NCBI GenBank assembly: GCA_029747015.1
Contig: JAKOGI010000540.1
Location: 188,501 to 252,500, forward strand
DNA length: 64,000 nucleotides
Source of the DNA: Carnegiea gigantea
Taxonomy: Eukaryota; Streptophyta; Magnoliopsida; Caryophyllales; Cactaceae
Reading direction: 5' to 3'
In this document: in pieces, positions 36,386 to 48,040 of the stretch
Layout: each line of letters begins with the position of its first letter
How positions within the stretch are numbered: position 1 is the first letter of the stretch
Made by a program: the position numbers and the translations under genes
Notes under the pieces: model-generated
Databases searched by the model: none
The model's input: the letters and a program-made list of their open reading frames with translations, nothing else
Told to the model about the DNA's origin: nothing

Positions 36386-37555
36386 CTATTATATCTATGA
36401 ATCCTAACAATAAAAAATAAAATAATTTATAAGTAGTAGGTATAGTAAAAATTAGAAGATATGTTTTATTCATTTAGAGTTTACTGCTATATTCTAAAAG
36501 ATAATTTTAATTAGTTTTAATATTTAAATATTAATATTAATTATTTGTAATACAAGATATGACATACTTTTATTATTCAACTCATAATTCCTTTTTTTTG
36601 GCAATAACATAGGATTATTTTCCTATTTAAAAAAAAGAAGAAAGGAGATAATTAATTTTAAATATTTTATTTGTAGAGAAGAGAAAATAATAGCCATCTA
36701 TAGTACTTATTCTATGAATTTTTATAATAAAAATTACTAAAACATGCTACATGAAGATTACATAATTAATTTATTATATAAAGATATCTATGAATCCTAA
36801 GAATAAAAAGTAAAATAATTTATAAGTAGTTTATATAGGAAAAATTAGAAAATATGTTTATTTGTTTGGAGTTCACTGCTATATTCTAAATGTTGATTTT
36901 AATTCGTTTTAATATTTAAATATTAAGATTAATTATTTGTAATACAAGATATGACTTACTTTTATTATTCAACTCATAATTAATTTTTTGTTTGACAATA
37001 ACGTAGGATTGTTTTCCTATTAAAAAAAGAAGAAAAGGAGATAATTAATTTTAAATATTTTATTTCTAGAGAAGAGAAAATAGTAACTATCTATAGTACT
37101 TATTCTGTGAATTGTTATAATGAAAACAACTAAAGCATATTACATGAAGATTACATAATTAATTTATTATATAAAGATATCTATGAATCCTAATAATAAA
37201 AGTAAAATAATTTATAAGTAGTATATACAGTAAAAATTAGAAGATATGTTTTATTCGTTTGGAGTTCATTGCTATATTCTAAATGATGATTTCAGTTAGT
37301 TTTAATATTTAAATATTAAGATTAATTATTTGTAATACAAGATATGACTTACTTTTACTATTCAACTCATAATTCCTTTTCTTTTTTGGACAATAACATA
37401 GGATTGTTTACCTATTAAAAAAAAGGAGATAATTAATTTTAAATATTTTATTTCTAGAGAAGAGAAAATAATAGCTATCTATAGTACTTATTTTATGAAT
37501 TTTTATAATAAAAATAACTAAAATATATTACAAGCAGATTACATAATAATATATA
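36386..37555 (+). repeat. 393-bp unit in three tandem copies
   Basis: The landmark ATCTATGAATCCTAA occurs at 36393, 36786 and 37179, exactly 393 bases apart both times. Each copy goes on through TAATTTATAAGTAGT, TTTGTAATACAAGATATGAC and CTATCTATAGTACTTATT. Copies differ by scattered substitutions and small indels that cancel out. There is no coding potential. The array lies in the 3' half of the Helitron, where minisatellite-like arrays are often seen. Confidence 0.88.
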
Positions 37556-38420
37556 CAATTGTATTATTGATCAATATAGTTACATTACACAGAGAGGAAA
37601 TGCTCTTGGAACTTCTAACATTGGGATTTTAAAAATTCCCTGCATAAAATTTGGTCCCCAGTGTTACGAAAGATCAATAGTTCAACCGTTTATCTTATAT
37701 TTTAACCCGTGTAAGTATTAAACTATATATCAGTAGGAGCAGTTTAAAATCTCGATAAATATATGAATATTAAATCAAAGAGCACATTAAACCCTAAAAC
37801 CAAAACAATCGTCTTAAACCCATAAGCTATAAATCTTCAAACCAACTGTAAACCTTAAAACCCTTGAAGCCCACACCCTAACCTAGCTTTGCATAGGATC
37901 ACATTTTTTTAAAAAAAAAAAAATATAGGATCATATTGATGATAGTTTTTTTGACTTTTTCAAATTTTAAAAATAAGATATAAGGAAACAATTAGTTTCA
38001 AATTTTAAGAAGATAAGAGTTAAATTTATAAGAAAATCTTTAATGTTTTGCTCTTTTTGGGTATTAGTTATTGTGCATTGTTTCGTTTTAATTCTACTCC
38101 TTCTTAATATTTTGCTCTATGCATATATTTAATTATTTATATCGTGTTTTTTATTGTATAATTTTATCATGTTATCATTGCCATACATTATGTATTTTTT
38201 GAAATTTGCAACATTTTCATTCAAACTCATACTTAATATCCTCCTGATGTACTTTTGAGGGATTGAATATATTAATTTTTCTATTAAAATAGAAGATTAT
38301 GATAAGAATAATTTTTCACTGTTTACATTGTGAACTAAAATTAATTATTTAGACTATCAAATTATTTCTTTTCCATTTTAGAACTAATTATATCTAAATT
38401 ATATTTTAAAATTTAAATGA

Positions 38421-38448
38421 CCCGTGCAAGAGCATGGGTACAAACTAG
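38421..38448 (+). other. Helitron 3' hairpin and CTAG end
   Basis: Stem CCCGTGC / GCATGGG (one G-T pair) with an AAGA loop is followed by TACAAA and CTAG. It is nearly the same as the ends at 40158 and 53722. Confidence 0.75.
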
Positions 38449-38490
38449 TTATCAAAAACAACAATAATAGTAGCATACAAGCAGTATTAA

Positions 38491-38763
38491 TCTTTATATT
38501 ATAAGTTGTAAAATGAAATGTGTTTAAAAACCTTCCCTCCTTCAATTCTAAAATGTGAAACACTGATGTATGTTGTCCGTTGATCTTTTCCAAAATAAAA
38601 TCTCAACTTTTCATTCAAAAAATATATTAATTTTTTTAGAATGAAAAAAGAAAGTATCCCACGTCTCCCTATTTCCTCTCTCCCTGATGTGAAAACTACC
38701 CAATTAGTTTTTAATATTTATTCTAAAAATAGAGTTAGTATTTTACCTTCCTAAGTTCACGTG

Positions 38764-38806
<43 letters not shown>

Positions 38807-39455
38807 CTCGTAAGATTATTTTTTAATGTTTGATAAAATTATCTAATTCTTTTTGTTAGATTTTCATCACATTAATTAATGACTATACACAATGGAAATT
38901 AATAACAACCAATTAATGTGAAGAAAAATATTAGGTAATTTAACTAATTACACTAAACTTTATATCTTTATCTTCATATCTTTATATTATAAGTAGCAAA
39001 ATGAAATGCATTTGCTTCCTTCAATTCTAAAATGTCGGGCACTGATGTATGTGGTCTATTGATCTCTTCCAAAATGAAATCTCAATGTTTCATTCAAAAA
39101 ATACATTAATTTTTTGAGAAGGAAAAAAGAAAAATATCTCACGTCTTCCTATTTTCTCTCTCCCTAATGTGAAAACTACCCAATTAGTTTTTAATATTTA
39201 TTTGAAAAAAATAGAGTTAGTTTTTTCCCTTCCTAAATTCACGTAATCCTCTCTCTCTCTATCTCCCTCTCTCACTAATATCATTATTTTTTTAGTGTTT
39301 GATAAAATTATTTAATCCTTTTTGTTAGATTTTCATTACATTAATTAGTGACTATATCCAATGAAAATTAATAACTACCCATTAATATAAAGAAAAATAT
39401 TAGGTAATTTAACTGATTATACTAAACTTTATATCTTTATCTTCATATTATAAAA
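38491..39455 (+). repeat. Direct duplication (~490 bp) of the Helitron 5' part
   Basis: Two units start TCTTTATATTATAAGT at 38491 and 38979. They share CACTGATGTATGT, CTCACGTCT/CCCACGTCT, GAAAACTACCCAATTAG and TTAGGTAATTTAACT. A (CT)n run in the first unit (38767-38802) is short and interrupted in the second. Confidence 0.82.
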
Positions 39456-40129
39456 AATAATAATATATGTGATTGCCCATTCTTTCCCTCTCTAATTAAT
39501 GGTTTTCACTTGCTTCCGTCAAGAGCCTATTTTCAAATTTTAAATACCGTTCTCTTTTTCACATTATCCAACAATCTGAAAACTACACAATGTACCTATA
39601 AACTTCATTAGATAAATTTTATAACCACTATGGTACTCTCCCATTCTAAATCACGGTGACATTTTAGTTTCACCTCTAGCAAAGTCTTTGACTCCTCTTC
39701 AATTCTTTATCCTATCGTGATCAATCTCCCCCCTCCCCTCTAATTTAGTTTCTGGTTATCGATTTTACGTTACTGATGTTGATATATTTGATTAATTATT
39801 GTATAATAGCTCGTGTATGCAAATTCACCAACTCCTCCCCTCCAAAAAAAACTATAAAAGTCAATACTACAAAACTGAGACGTTTAATTAATTGATTAAT
39901 TAAAAAACTTATCCTGCTAATGCTACGATTATATATTATATAAATTTAACTTCTTAATTTTTCTGTCCAGTCACAAAAAAATTCATAGTTTTCTTACATA
40001 TATCAAATAGCATACTTAGAGTATTGTTTGTAAGAAATTTTATTTTTTATTTTAATCTTGATCAACATTATGCACTTTGTTTATTATAATATTAATACAT
40101 ATTTATATTAAATTTCTACTATTTAGATG

Positions 40130-40158
40130 CTTCGTGCAAAAGCACGGGCACAAACTAG
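40130..40158 (+). other. Helitron 3' hairpin and CTAG end
   Basis: CGTGC-AAAA-GCACG stem loop, then GGCACAAA and CTAG, followed by T. Confidence 0.72.
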
Positions 40159-43100
40159 TTAATGTAAACTTTTAAATAATACCAAGAGACGTTGAATTCT
40201 TTATCCCTCATAATAAAAGATAGAACTCTTATTAGACATTAAAATAAAGCATCACTTTAAATTATAATTTGTAAAGTATTAAAAAATATATCATCAACCT
40301 AATAATTAGGGGTGAACAAAAAATCCGGTACCCAATCTAATTTTTAGGAATCGGAATCGGAATCAGACCTAGTAGAAGCTGGGTTTCAAAATTTAGAACT
40401 AGTTGAATAGAACTAGTACGATCGGATCCAAAAATTTTGGGCTCGGTACGAGAACAGCTTGGGACCGGGTCCTATTTCAAGTGCCTAGTTCCATACTTCC
40501 ATTTGAACTCCATTTTCCCCAATCTTTCTTAAGAAAACAGGAAGACTTTTGCACCAGTACTGTAACCTATTGGGACCAGATCCTATTCTAAGCATCCAGT
40601 TCCATTTATGCTCCATTTTTTTCCATTCTTGCCTACGAAAACGGAGAGATGAAAGAATTGAGGGAACTTAAATTAGAAGCCAAAACCCAAGAAACTAAAT
40701 CATAAACCTAACCAAATACACACAATAGGCAACAAGGAAGGTTCTCGAAGTTAATGTTCACAAGACAAAATCATAAAACTAGAAACCTAGAAACGAAGGT
40801 AATCACAACCCGAAAATCAAAATCAAATGAAAATTAAAAAAGAAGAAACCTAAACCTAATTCAATTACCTTAAACATACAGATAAACATAGAGATAGAAA
40901 GAGATCCATGGCCCGCTTCAAAAAAATAAAGAAAAAGAAAAAGAAAGAGATCCATGCAATGGAGACTTGTGAGGAGAAAAATCCAGCTTGAAGGAAGAAG
41001 ATATATGACAGTCGATACTCATGACAAGCACCGTGTAAATGGAAAGCAATGGCAGTGGAGACCTATGACGGACGGGAGATAAGAGCAGATCTGACAAAAT
41101 CTAACCTGAGTTAAAAGTCCGACCGAGACCCGTTTAAAAATTAGAGGAAATTTTGTCCGAAACCCAAAATTTTCCAAATCCGAAAAACCTGAAAATTTTC
41201 GGGTTCGAGCCTCGAGGGCATCATCTCCGCATCGACCCAACGTGTTGGTCGTCTACATATTTTAATGGGGCGCTGCTGGGATTAGTGTGACATGGGAACG
41301 GGCTGAAATTTGCTGTTGTTGCCTTTTGGGCGTCGCAGCAGCGAAGCGCATGAGTGCATGACCCTCATTACGGAAAATTACCAGAAAGTGTTATCTTTAC
41401 TTTGTAATTCTGTAGACTGCTTCGATTATCGTTTGTCTGTGCTAAATGGTGGTCGCAGACATGATATGTTGGGGTGGAAGGAAGCCACTCCGACAAGTGC
41501 GCTGAATTAGTATAAGGGAAATCATCTTCTTCCAATTGGAAAATTTCAAAGACGAGGGAGGCAGAGGAAGGTAGTGGGCGACAGGCACTGTTCATACCTT
41601 CGGAAAAGGCTGCTGATTTAACTAGCCAAACAAGCACCTGTGGCTTTACCGGTTAATTTAGTGGTCAATAATATTTAAGAATTCACGACTTTCTTTCAAA
41701 ACAGAGTGAGTTAACTAAATCAAACTAATTAATAATACTCATTAGGTCTTAATTTAATCAAATTTAAGTGTATGATTATTACAAGATCACCAAATTCACA
41801 ATCCTTCCTCAACGGATTATAAAACAAGTCTAATCATAATTTTTCCAATAATGATCTTCATCTTTTAGTATTTCGATTAAGCATCTGACATTCATACAAA
41901 AAATCAGCCAAACATCTCACAATAGGTATTAAAACTCTAGGGTTAAATTAAAACAACCGAACAAATATTCAAAATGCAAAGAGCTGAAACTAGCAAAATC
42001 AGCAACATCGATTCGATTTAGCAACCCTTAGATTAAGGAAACTACTCACTCATATTCAAATTCAACAAAACAAAAATCAAAAGCATAAATATATCTGGAA
42101 GAGAAAATGATAAAAGTGAAGAAAAGATTGCTTATTCTTGAGGCTCTGTTTATGATATCTCTATCAACGCCCGGAACTCTTTGAACTTGGTTCGGGCGCT
42201 GCTCCTTGTTCCTTCATGCTCTCAAAAATGGTGGATGTGGATATGAGAAGATGATATATGATCATAGATGGATTGATGATGAATGAGGCTGAAAGCAAGC
42301 TTTTTATTGCAAAAAATGCGCCAGACAAATGAAAAAAAAATTCTAAGAAGTCGAACAATCGCAAATAAAATGGATGGCACGAGGAAAAGGGTTACCACGG
42401 GCAGTCCATGGGGCACCAGCACGTCCTGGCCGTGGTACGACTATTTATTTGTCTGGATTCGTTCTACCTAGAGTTTGACAAAGCTAACCCGAGAAGACTA
42501 TCAATCCAAAACTGACATGAAGTCAGGTAAGTTTGAGTATAAATTTTTAACCAATTTAATTAAATGGGTTAACGTGTTAAACATATTTATCAATGAGTTA
42601 AGTTCAGGTCAAAATTCTCGGACATGAAAAAGTACACGTTCAACCCATTTAGTTAAATGGGTCAAGCAAGTTAACTCATTTTTCTGTTTATCATTTATCC
42701 ATTTATCTCTTCATTAGATAATTAAAAATACAAAAATTAAAAACAAATATGCAAATGTTAATTATGATGAATCTTGAGAGTTTTAGAGAGTAATTGTTTA
42801 ATGTGATATGTAGCTTAATTTTTAATGCTGCGTAATTACGTATTAATTAAAAATGTTAAAAGGGTAAATTGGTAATTAGGTGATTGAATTCGACCAGTTT
42901 ATCTTATATAGGCTAAGTGGGTCAAGTCCTTTAAAAATTAAATAGGCATAGATCAAGGTTTTTTGACCTGTTTAATAAACATGTCAGGTTCAGCTCAAGA
43001 GATTCTCAACCCATTTAATTTCGACATAAACCCCACTCAACCCGACCTCTTTCTTAAGTCTAGTTCTCCCTATTGCTTCATCCTGGAGCCTCCTGGACCA

Positions 43101-44094
43101 TGTTACTGACCAAGGTATGTCCATGTTGGGTGTCTTTGGACTTCTTTTGCTTCCTTCTCTAATGTGCAAGGCCTCGCAATCATCCTTCTACTATATGCAT
43201 TGGGCTCACGAAGTCAAAATCTGTAAACACTCTTAAAAGAAGTGAAACCCAAGTATAACATTAGAAATGAGTTTTATAAATCATATAATTAAGCATATTA
43301 ATCTCCGAAACCCACACTTAAATTATCCATTCAAATATAACACTTATCAATGACATATTATTTTATATGATATTAGATTATAAACTCTCTAAAGTATGAC
43401 ATTTAATCACACTTTTCTAAGATTTGAGACCGCACATTTAATTTCACATATATACATAAAAAAAATACATGCAAATTAAATTAGAAAAGATTGAAATTAA
43501 TTAATAGTTGGAACTAGTTTTCCTCAAGATCATTTTGCATGTCTTCTAATTTTTCAAATATCTTTGATTTAGGAAATTAATTATATTGTTTTCAAAATTC
43601 ATATATCTTGCCTTTAAAGGGTCAATGTCATATACCCATATTAATTATCAACGTCTACTGAACCGCACTTCAGAATCCAATGAAAGATTCACGCATGCTT
43701 CAGCATACCCGGAACAGCAAAAATTCTGTTCATACATTAGTCATATTGAACTATACTTTATAAAATAATCATATCATAGTAATAAAAAAACTTAAGATGT
43801 ACGTATTTTAGCATGAAAACATCATGAATGAGATTCGTTCATTTTAGGGTACCAATTAGCAAGCAAAGGGGAGTCACGTCACAGTTGACGTTTGTGACAC
43901 GGACGACCTACGTGTTAAATTTTTTTTTTTTTTTAATCTGATACATAACAGTATGACATTTTGTATTTCAAAAAACCAAAATAAATTTCAATTCGCTGAA
44001 CTTGTTCCTCTATATCCCAAGATTTGCAAAGCAAAAGTGTTTCAATTATGCGTTCTAATTTTCATCCTTTATTATAGAGGATGATTCCTATAAC
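40159..44094. other. Unassigned intergenic sequence, no gene recognised
   Basis: 40300-41250 is less AT-rich and holds repeated AATCGGAATCGGA and ACCCGAAA-type motifs, like old short repeats. 41290-41640 is GC-richer, with a 66-codon plus-strand and an 89-codon minus-strand open stretch overlapping each other; neither resembles a known family. About 42540-43060 has motifs CCCATTTAATTAAATGGGT and TTTAATAAACATGTCAGGTT. These recall the inside of the hAT-type MITE at 28093, so it may be a divergent relative, but no ends were found. The rest is AT-rich and featureless to me. Confidence 0.4.
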
Positions 44095-44300
44095 CACAAA
44101 GGGATCGTTTAGTGGGAGTTTGACTTATCTTTTAACAAGGGGATGTGTTCAAATTCTACTGAAAGTATAGAGAAATTTCTATTACCCTTGTCTCGGTTCC
44201 CTCTCTCACTCCTTCTCCCTCATTCTCCTACCTATAGTGTTCCTATGAGATACGAACTTTTAAATATGTATATTTCTCAAATTTTTTTAAAAAAAAAAAG
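44095..44300 (+). mobile_element. Possible SINE (tRNA-like head, A-rich tail)
   Basis: TCGTTTAGTGGGA resembles an A box and TGTTCAAATTCT, 35-40 bases on, a B box. An A run at 44289-44299 could be the tail. There is no clear target duplication, so this is a weak call. A second B-box-like word, GGTTCGACTATCGGG, lies at about 44444 without a convincing A box. Confidence 0.3.
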
Positions 44301-44561
44301 TGGGAGAAGGATGGGGCCCATATCAACTATGCAGTAGTAACATGAGTATGTACTATATATATGAATTGAATAAGTTCAGCCATCAATACTGAAAGGGTGT
44401 TGTCTGCTTCGTACGTCCTTTGCTTGTAGCAACGTGCATCATGGGTTCGACTATCGGGACCTCACTTTCCTCTTCTTAGTGGAAGTGAGAGGCAGAAGAT
44501 GCCTAGGCTTATGCTTGGGCTTCTCCCCTCCTACTGGATTTTTAGTCCACTAAATATCCTT

Positions 44562-45050
44562 GATAGTGGGTGTTGTGTCTCACATTAATGAAATTAAAAG
44601 GTTTGAGCATGTATATAAACTTGTGAGTTACTCTACTTATTGCTATTTGGTTTTGGGTTGTAACCTCATTTGAGCTTATATATATGAATCCTTGTTTATA
44701 GCCCAATTGATATATAAAAATGTAACATGACATCAAAGCAGATTGCTCAATCTTGATTTGTCACCGTTCCCGTTTGATTAAAATTGTGTGCACGTATTGG
44801 TCCTTGTTAGTAGCTCACACGTAAGGGGGCGTGTTGAGAGTATGAAAGTGGGTACTTGTCCCACATTGATAAAATTCCAAGAACATGATAGTGGGTGTTA
44901 TCCTACGTTGATGAAATTAAAGGGGTTGAGCATGTATATAAGCTTGTGAGTTACTCTACTTATTGCCAATTGATTTTAAGTTAAAATCTCATTTGAGCTT
45001 GTATGCATGACTCATTTGTTAAAAGTCCAATTGATATAAAAAATTTAACA
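44562..45050 (+). mobile_element. TRIM retrotransposon, 5'-truncated
   Basis: A partial LTR (to 44727, ending TGTAACA) is followed by a degraded Met-tRNA-type primer site (TGACATCAAAGCAG), about 90 bases of filler, the purine run AAGGGGGCG and a complete 219-bp LTR (44832-45050, TGTTGAGAG...TTTAACA). There is no coding capacity. The LTR shares with the TRIM at 56440 the words TCCCACAT, GTATATAAG, ATTGCCAATTG and GAGCTTGT/GGGCTTGT in the same order, so the two are related families. The missing left part of the first LTR prevents a target-duplication check. Confidence 0.68.
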
Positions 45051-45371
45051 AGATTGCCTTGTTCAGAGTTCTGCTACTCACTGTATGAGGTATGACTCAA
45101 TCATAATCTCCTTCATTATTTCTTTCCCTTCCTTCCCTCTTTGGTTTTATATGAAGCATAAAGGTTAACAAATTACAATATAATGAGGGGGCTCCAAATT
45201 GACTTGGGTTGATCATAGCCGCCAAGTTGACACCTCATGAGCTTTACTCTTTCTTCATGATTCTTCATGATCGATATCCGCATGTTCAAGAGTTTTACTT
45301 GTCACGCACTCAACATCTCTACGGGATGCACTATTTTCTCAATTATTTTTTTTAAAGACGTTTTATACTTA
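45051..45371. other. Flank left of the copia element, no gene recognised
   Basis: It contains a pyrimidine-rich stretch (45105-45140) and no convincing reading frame. It joins the exon-like sequence right of the copia element once that insertion is removed. Confidence 0.4.
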
Positions 45372-45376
45372 TATAG
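45372..45376 (+). other. Left target-site duplication (TATAG) of copia element
   Basis: TATAG occurs here and at 50366-50370, directly outside the two LTRs. Confidence 0.9.
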
Positions 45377-45612
45377 TATTAGGAAACCTCCATGTTATAA
45401 AATATCATTAGCCGTAGAATATTTATTTTGATAGGATTGTGTTTATATTGGAATATTGTATTATCACTTTACTTCTCATGTAAGCTAGGGTTGTATATAT
45501 GTATTGACTTATGATGATAAGGAGAAGCAGCGTACAAGGCTGATTGGCCGCAAGCTACACGCTCACAGTTTTTGCCTCTCTCTCTCTTCTCTTCTCATAC
45601 TCACTTTGTTCA
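45377..45612 (+). repeat. 5' LTR of Ale-type copia element
   Basis: A 236-bp direct repeat of 50128-50365, starting TATTAGGAAACC and ending CTTTGTTCA. About a dozen substitutions and one 2-base indel in a CT run separate the two copies. Confidence 0.9.
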
Positions 45613-45624
45613 TGGTATTAGAGC
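45613..45624 (+). other. Primer binding site, Met-tRNA type
   Basis: TGGTATTAGAGC directly abuts the LTR and differs from the initiator-Met tRNA match by one base. Confidence 0.85.
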
Positions 45625-45671
45625 ATACCGTTTGAAACACCCGCTCACCATTAATCTAACCAAAACCGGCG

Positions 45672-46640
45672 ATGGGCAAGGTTGGAAGCAAAGGACGGTT
45701 CATAATTGAACCTCACTCTCCCGATTATCTCCATCCATCCAATGGCCCCGGTGCACTAATCACGGCGGTAGTGTTCGACGGGAAGAATTACGATCTATGG
45801 GAGAAGGCTATTCACACATCATTAAAAGCAAAGAACAAACTTGGGTTCATAGACAGGACTCTCAAAAAACCCAAACCTGATGCATGGGACATAGCAAACT
45901 CGATGATATGTTCATGGATAATAAACGTCATCGAACCACTACTACGCCCAGGCATAGCATATGCGGATGTGGAGCGATCTTCGGAAGAGGTATGCCGTGG
46001 CCAATGCACCTTGAATTTACCAACTGAAGGCAGGTATTGCCAATTACAAACAAGGCGGCCTAGACGTGGTGGATTTTTATGACAAACTTGTAAGCTTGTG
46101 GAGTGAACTTAATAACCACGTCAAGATCCCGTACTGCACCTGCGAAGGGTGTAAGTGCGAAATATCTTCCAAGATTACCCACATGGTTGATGAAGAAAAA
46201 TCATATCAATTTCTCATAGGTTTGAGTGACGAATTGTATGGCCAGATACATAGTCAGATTCTCGCTCAAGACCCACTGGCCCCCTTTGAGAAGATATTCA
46301 ATATGATCACTCAAGAAGAACAACACAAGCGTATGATGACGAGTCGGGATGAACGCACCGAAACGGCAGCCGCGTTTGCCGTGAGAGACAAGACTCAACC
46401 GTCGACCGAGAAACGGGGATGCAAGCATTGTGGGCGTTTTGGCCATGAAGAAAGCAGCTGTTTCGAGGTTATTGGGTACCCCCTGGCTGGGGAACCTATG
46501 GGAAAAATGAAAAACAGAGGCTGTGGGAGAGGTGTGTGTGGCGGTCGAGCGAGCGGAAGTCGTGGTGGCAGAACTGAGCGAGACTGCCTACTCGACTGGA
46601 CACGCGACACACAGTGGCAACGATGGAGAACAGAGCTACA
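45672..46640 (+). pseudogene. Ale-type copia gag, frameshifted
   Basis: Starts MGKVGSKGRFIIEPHSP. The gag polyprotein body reads VVFDGKNYDLWEKAIHTSL, MICSWIINVIEP, then after a frameshift near 45975 and a TGA at 46012-46014 resumes as VDFYDKLVSLWSELNNHVK, YCTCEGCKC and SYQFLIGLSDELYGQI. The nucleocapsid zinc knuckle is intact: CKHCGRFGHEESSC (C-x2-C-x4-H-x4-C) near 46420. A second frameshift near 46490-46525 shifts the Gly/Arg-rich linker into another frame. Gag would form the particle that packages element RNA. Confidence 0.85.
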
Positions 46641-48040
46641 ATGAGATTCTCGGGCTGACGCATGAACAGGTGCATCGACTTCTCAGTTTAATCGAGCCCT
46701 CCAAACTTGGTTATGAGAAATTGTCAGGTAATATGGTGTGGATTATTGATTTTGGTGCGTCTCGTCATATGACGGGAAATGTTCTTCAGTTAGAAGGAAA
46801 GACATCGGTAAATCCAATTACCGTATCACTACCCAACGGAGAAAGTGCCATTGCGAATTGCCAAGGGAATATGAACTTGGGTCCAAAGATTAACTTGGGC
46901 AACGTTCTTTACATACCAAAAATTTTTTGTAATTTGATCTCCGTTTCTCAATTAATAAGAGAATTAAAGCACATCGTGATTTTTGATTGTGATTTGTGTG
47001 TGAAACAGGACCGCACCTCGACAAGCCTGATTGGAGTGGGTAGATTGAGAGGAGGGGTCTACTACTTCGACAACTTTGGATCATCCACGGCTCAAGTCAA
47101 TGCGATAGGCTCTCACGATTTATGACATGGACGCTTAGGGCATCCCTCAAATCAAGTTTTGTCTTTGATTGTTAAAGATTTAGAGATTCATGATAATGTA
47201 GTGAATAAAAGACCTTGTGATGTCTATTTTCGCGCTAAGCAAACGCAAACTCCATTTGTTGAAAGTGATAGTCATGTTTTTGAACTATTTGAACTTATAC
47301 ACTGTGATATTTGGGGAGGATACAAAGTTCTATCGTTTTGTGGTGCCCAGTATTTTTTTACTGTTGGTGACGACTGTTTGGGTATATTTGATGAAAACCA
47401 AAGGGGATGTTTCAATGTTATTGCAAAATTTTGTGTCCATAGTTAAAACACAATTTGGCAGAGATGTCAAAATAATTTGGAGTCATAATGGGCTTGAGTT
47501 TTTGTTTGGGCCCATGAAACAATTTTATGCCACCAAGGGTATCTTGCATCAAACAAGTTGTATTGACACCCCTCAACAGAATGGGTGTGCTGAACGAAAG
47601 CATCGACGCATACTAAATGTTGCTAGGGCCATCCAGTTTCATGCTCACTTACCTCTTGCATTTTGGGGAGAATGTGCACTCACGGCAGCTTATTTAATCA
47701 ATCGAACACCAAGCAAAATTTTGAATGGAAAAACCCCATATGAGATACTTTTCAACACCAACCCCTCCTATGGCCATATCAAAGTCTTTGGGTGTCTTTG
47801 TTATGTTCATGTCAAGTCCAAGGACAAATTTGCCTCCAAGAGTTGGAAATGTATTTTTCTTGGGTATCTATATGGTAAAAAGGGTTGGAAAGTTTATGAC
47901 TTGGAAACACGTGAGATGCTTGTTAGTCGAGATGTTGTTTTTCATGAAACGGTCTTCCCATTTCTTGATGATAATTCTGAGGGCCAGCGTGAGAGGTCTG
48001 AAACCCATAATGGTTTTGACCGGGACCTCATCTGGTGTTA
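46640..48040 (+). pseudogene. Ale-type copia protease and integrase, decayed
   Basis: The protease reads WIIDFGASRHMTGN; the family has DSG, so the active-site Ser is Phe. The integrase zinc region has LGHPS and CDVYFRAKQ (normally C-x2-C, second Cys lost) and is preceded by a TGA in place of Trp at 47123-47125. The catalytic core has IHCDIWGGY (first Asp), WSHNGLEF (the usual Asp in S-D-N-G is His) and TPQQNGCAERKHRRIL (Glu kept). The C-terminal part reads VFGCLCYVHV, CIFLGY and GWKVYDLETREM. A frameshift lies near 47390. Confidence 0.85.

Larger units (their letters stand above)
33064..38448 (+). mobile_element. Nonautonomous Helitron carrying a CACTA insertion and a 393-bp triplication
   Basis: It starts TCTTTATATAATAAATG after an A. 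It ends with hairpin CCCGTGC-AAGA-GCATGGG, then six bases and CTAG before a T, the A/T target and TC...CTAG ends expected of Helitrons. No Rep or helicase gene is visible, so movement would depend on enzymes supplied elsewhere. A 2.7-kb CACTA-like element sits 174 bases from the 5' end. Pairing of this 5' end with this 3' end is inferred from the absence of other ends between them. Confidence 0.6.
38491..40158 (+). mobile_element. Second nonautonomous Helitron, with duplicated 5' part
   Basis: It starts A|TCTTTATATTATAAG and ends with CGTGC-AAAA-GCACG, then GGCACAAA and CTAG before T. The first ~490 bases, starting at the terminus itself, are repeated directly at 38979-39455, so the 5' end is present twice. 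No coding capacity is seen. Only about 40 bases separate it from the end of the previous Helitron. Confidence 0.62.

Noticed and set aside
41310..41637. Overlapping plus- and minus-strand frames in a GC-richer island
   Set aside because: No recognisable domain on either strand; not enough to call a gene, so described only as unassigned sequence.
44436..44460. GGTTCGACTATCGGG as part of a tRNA gene
   Set aside because: Only a B-box-like word; no A box or cloverleaf can be built around it.
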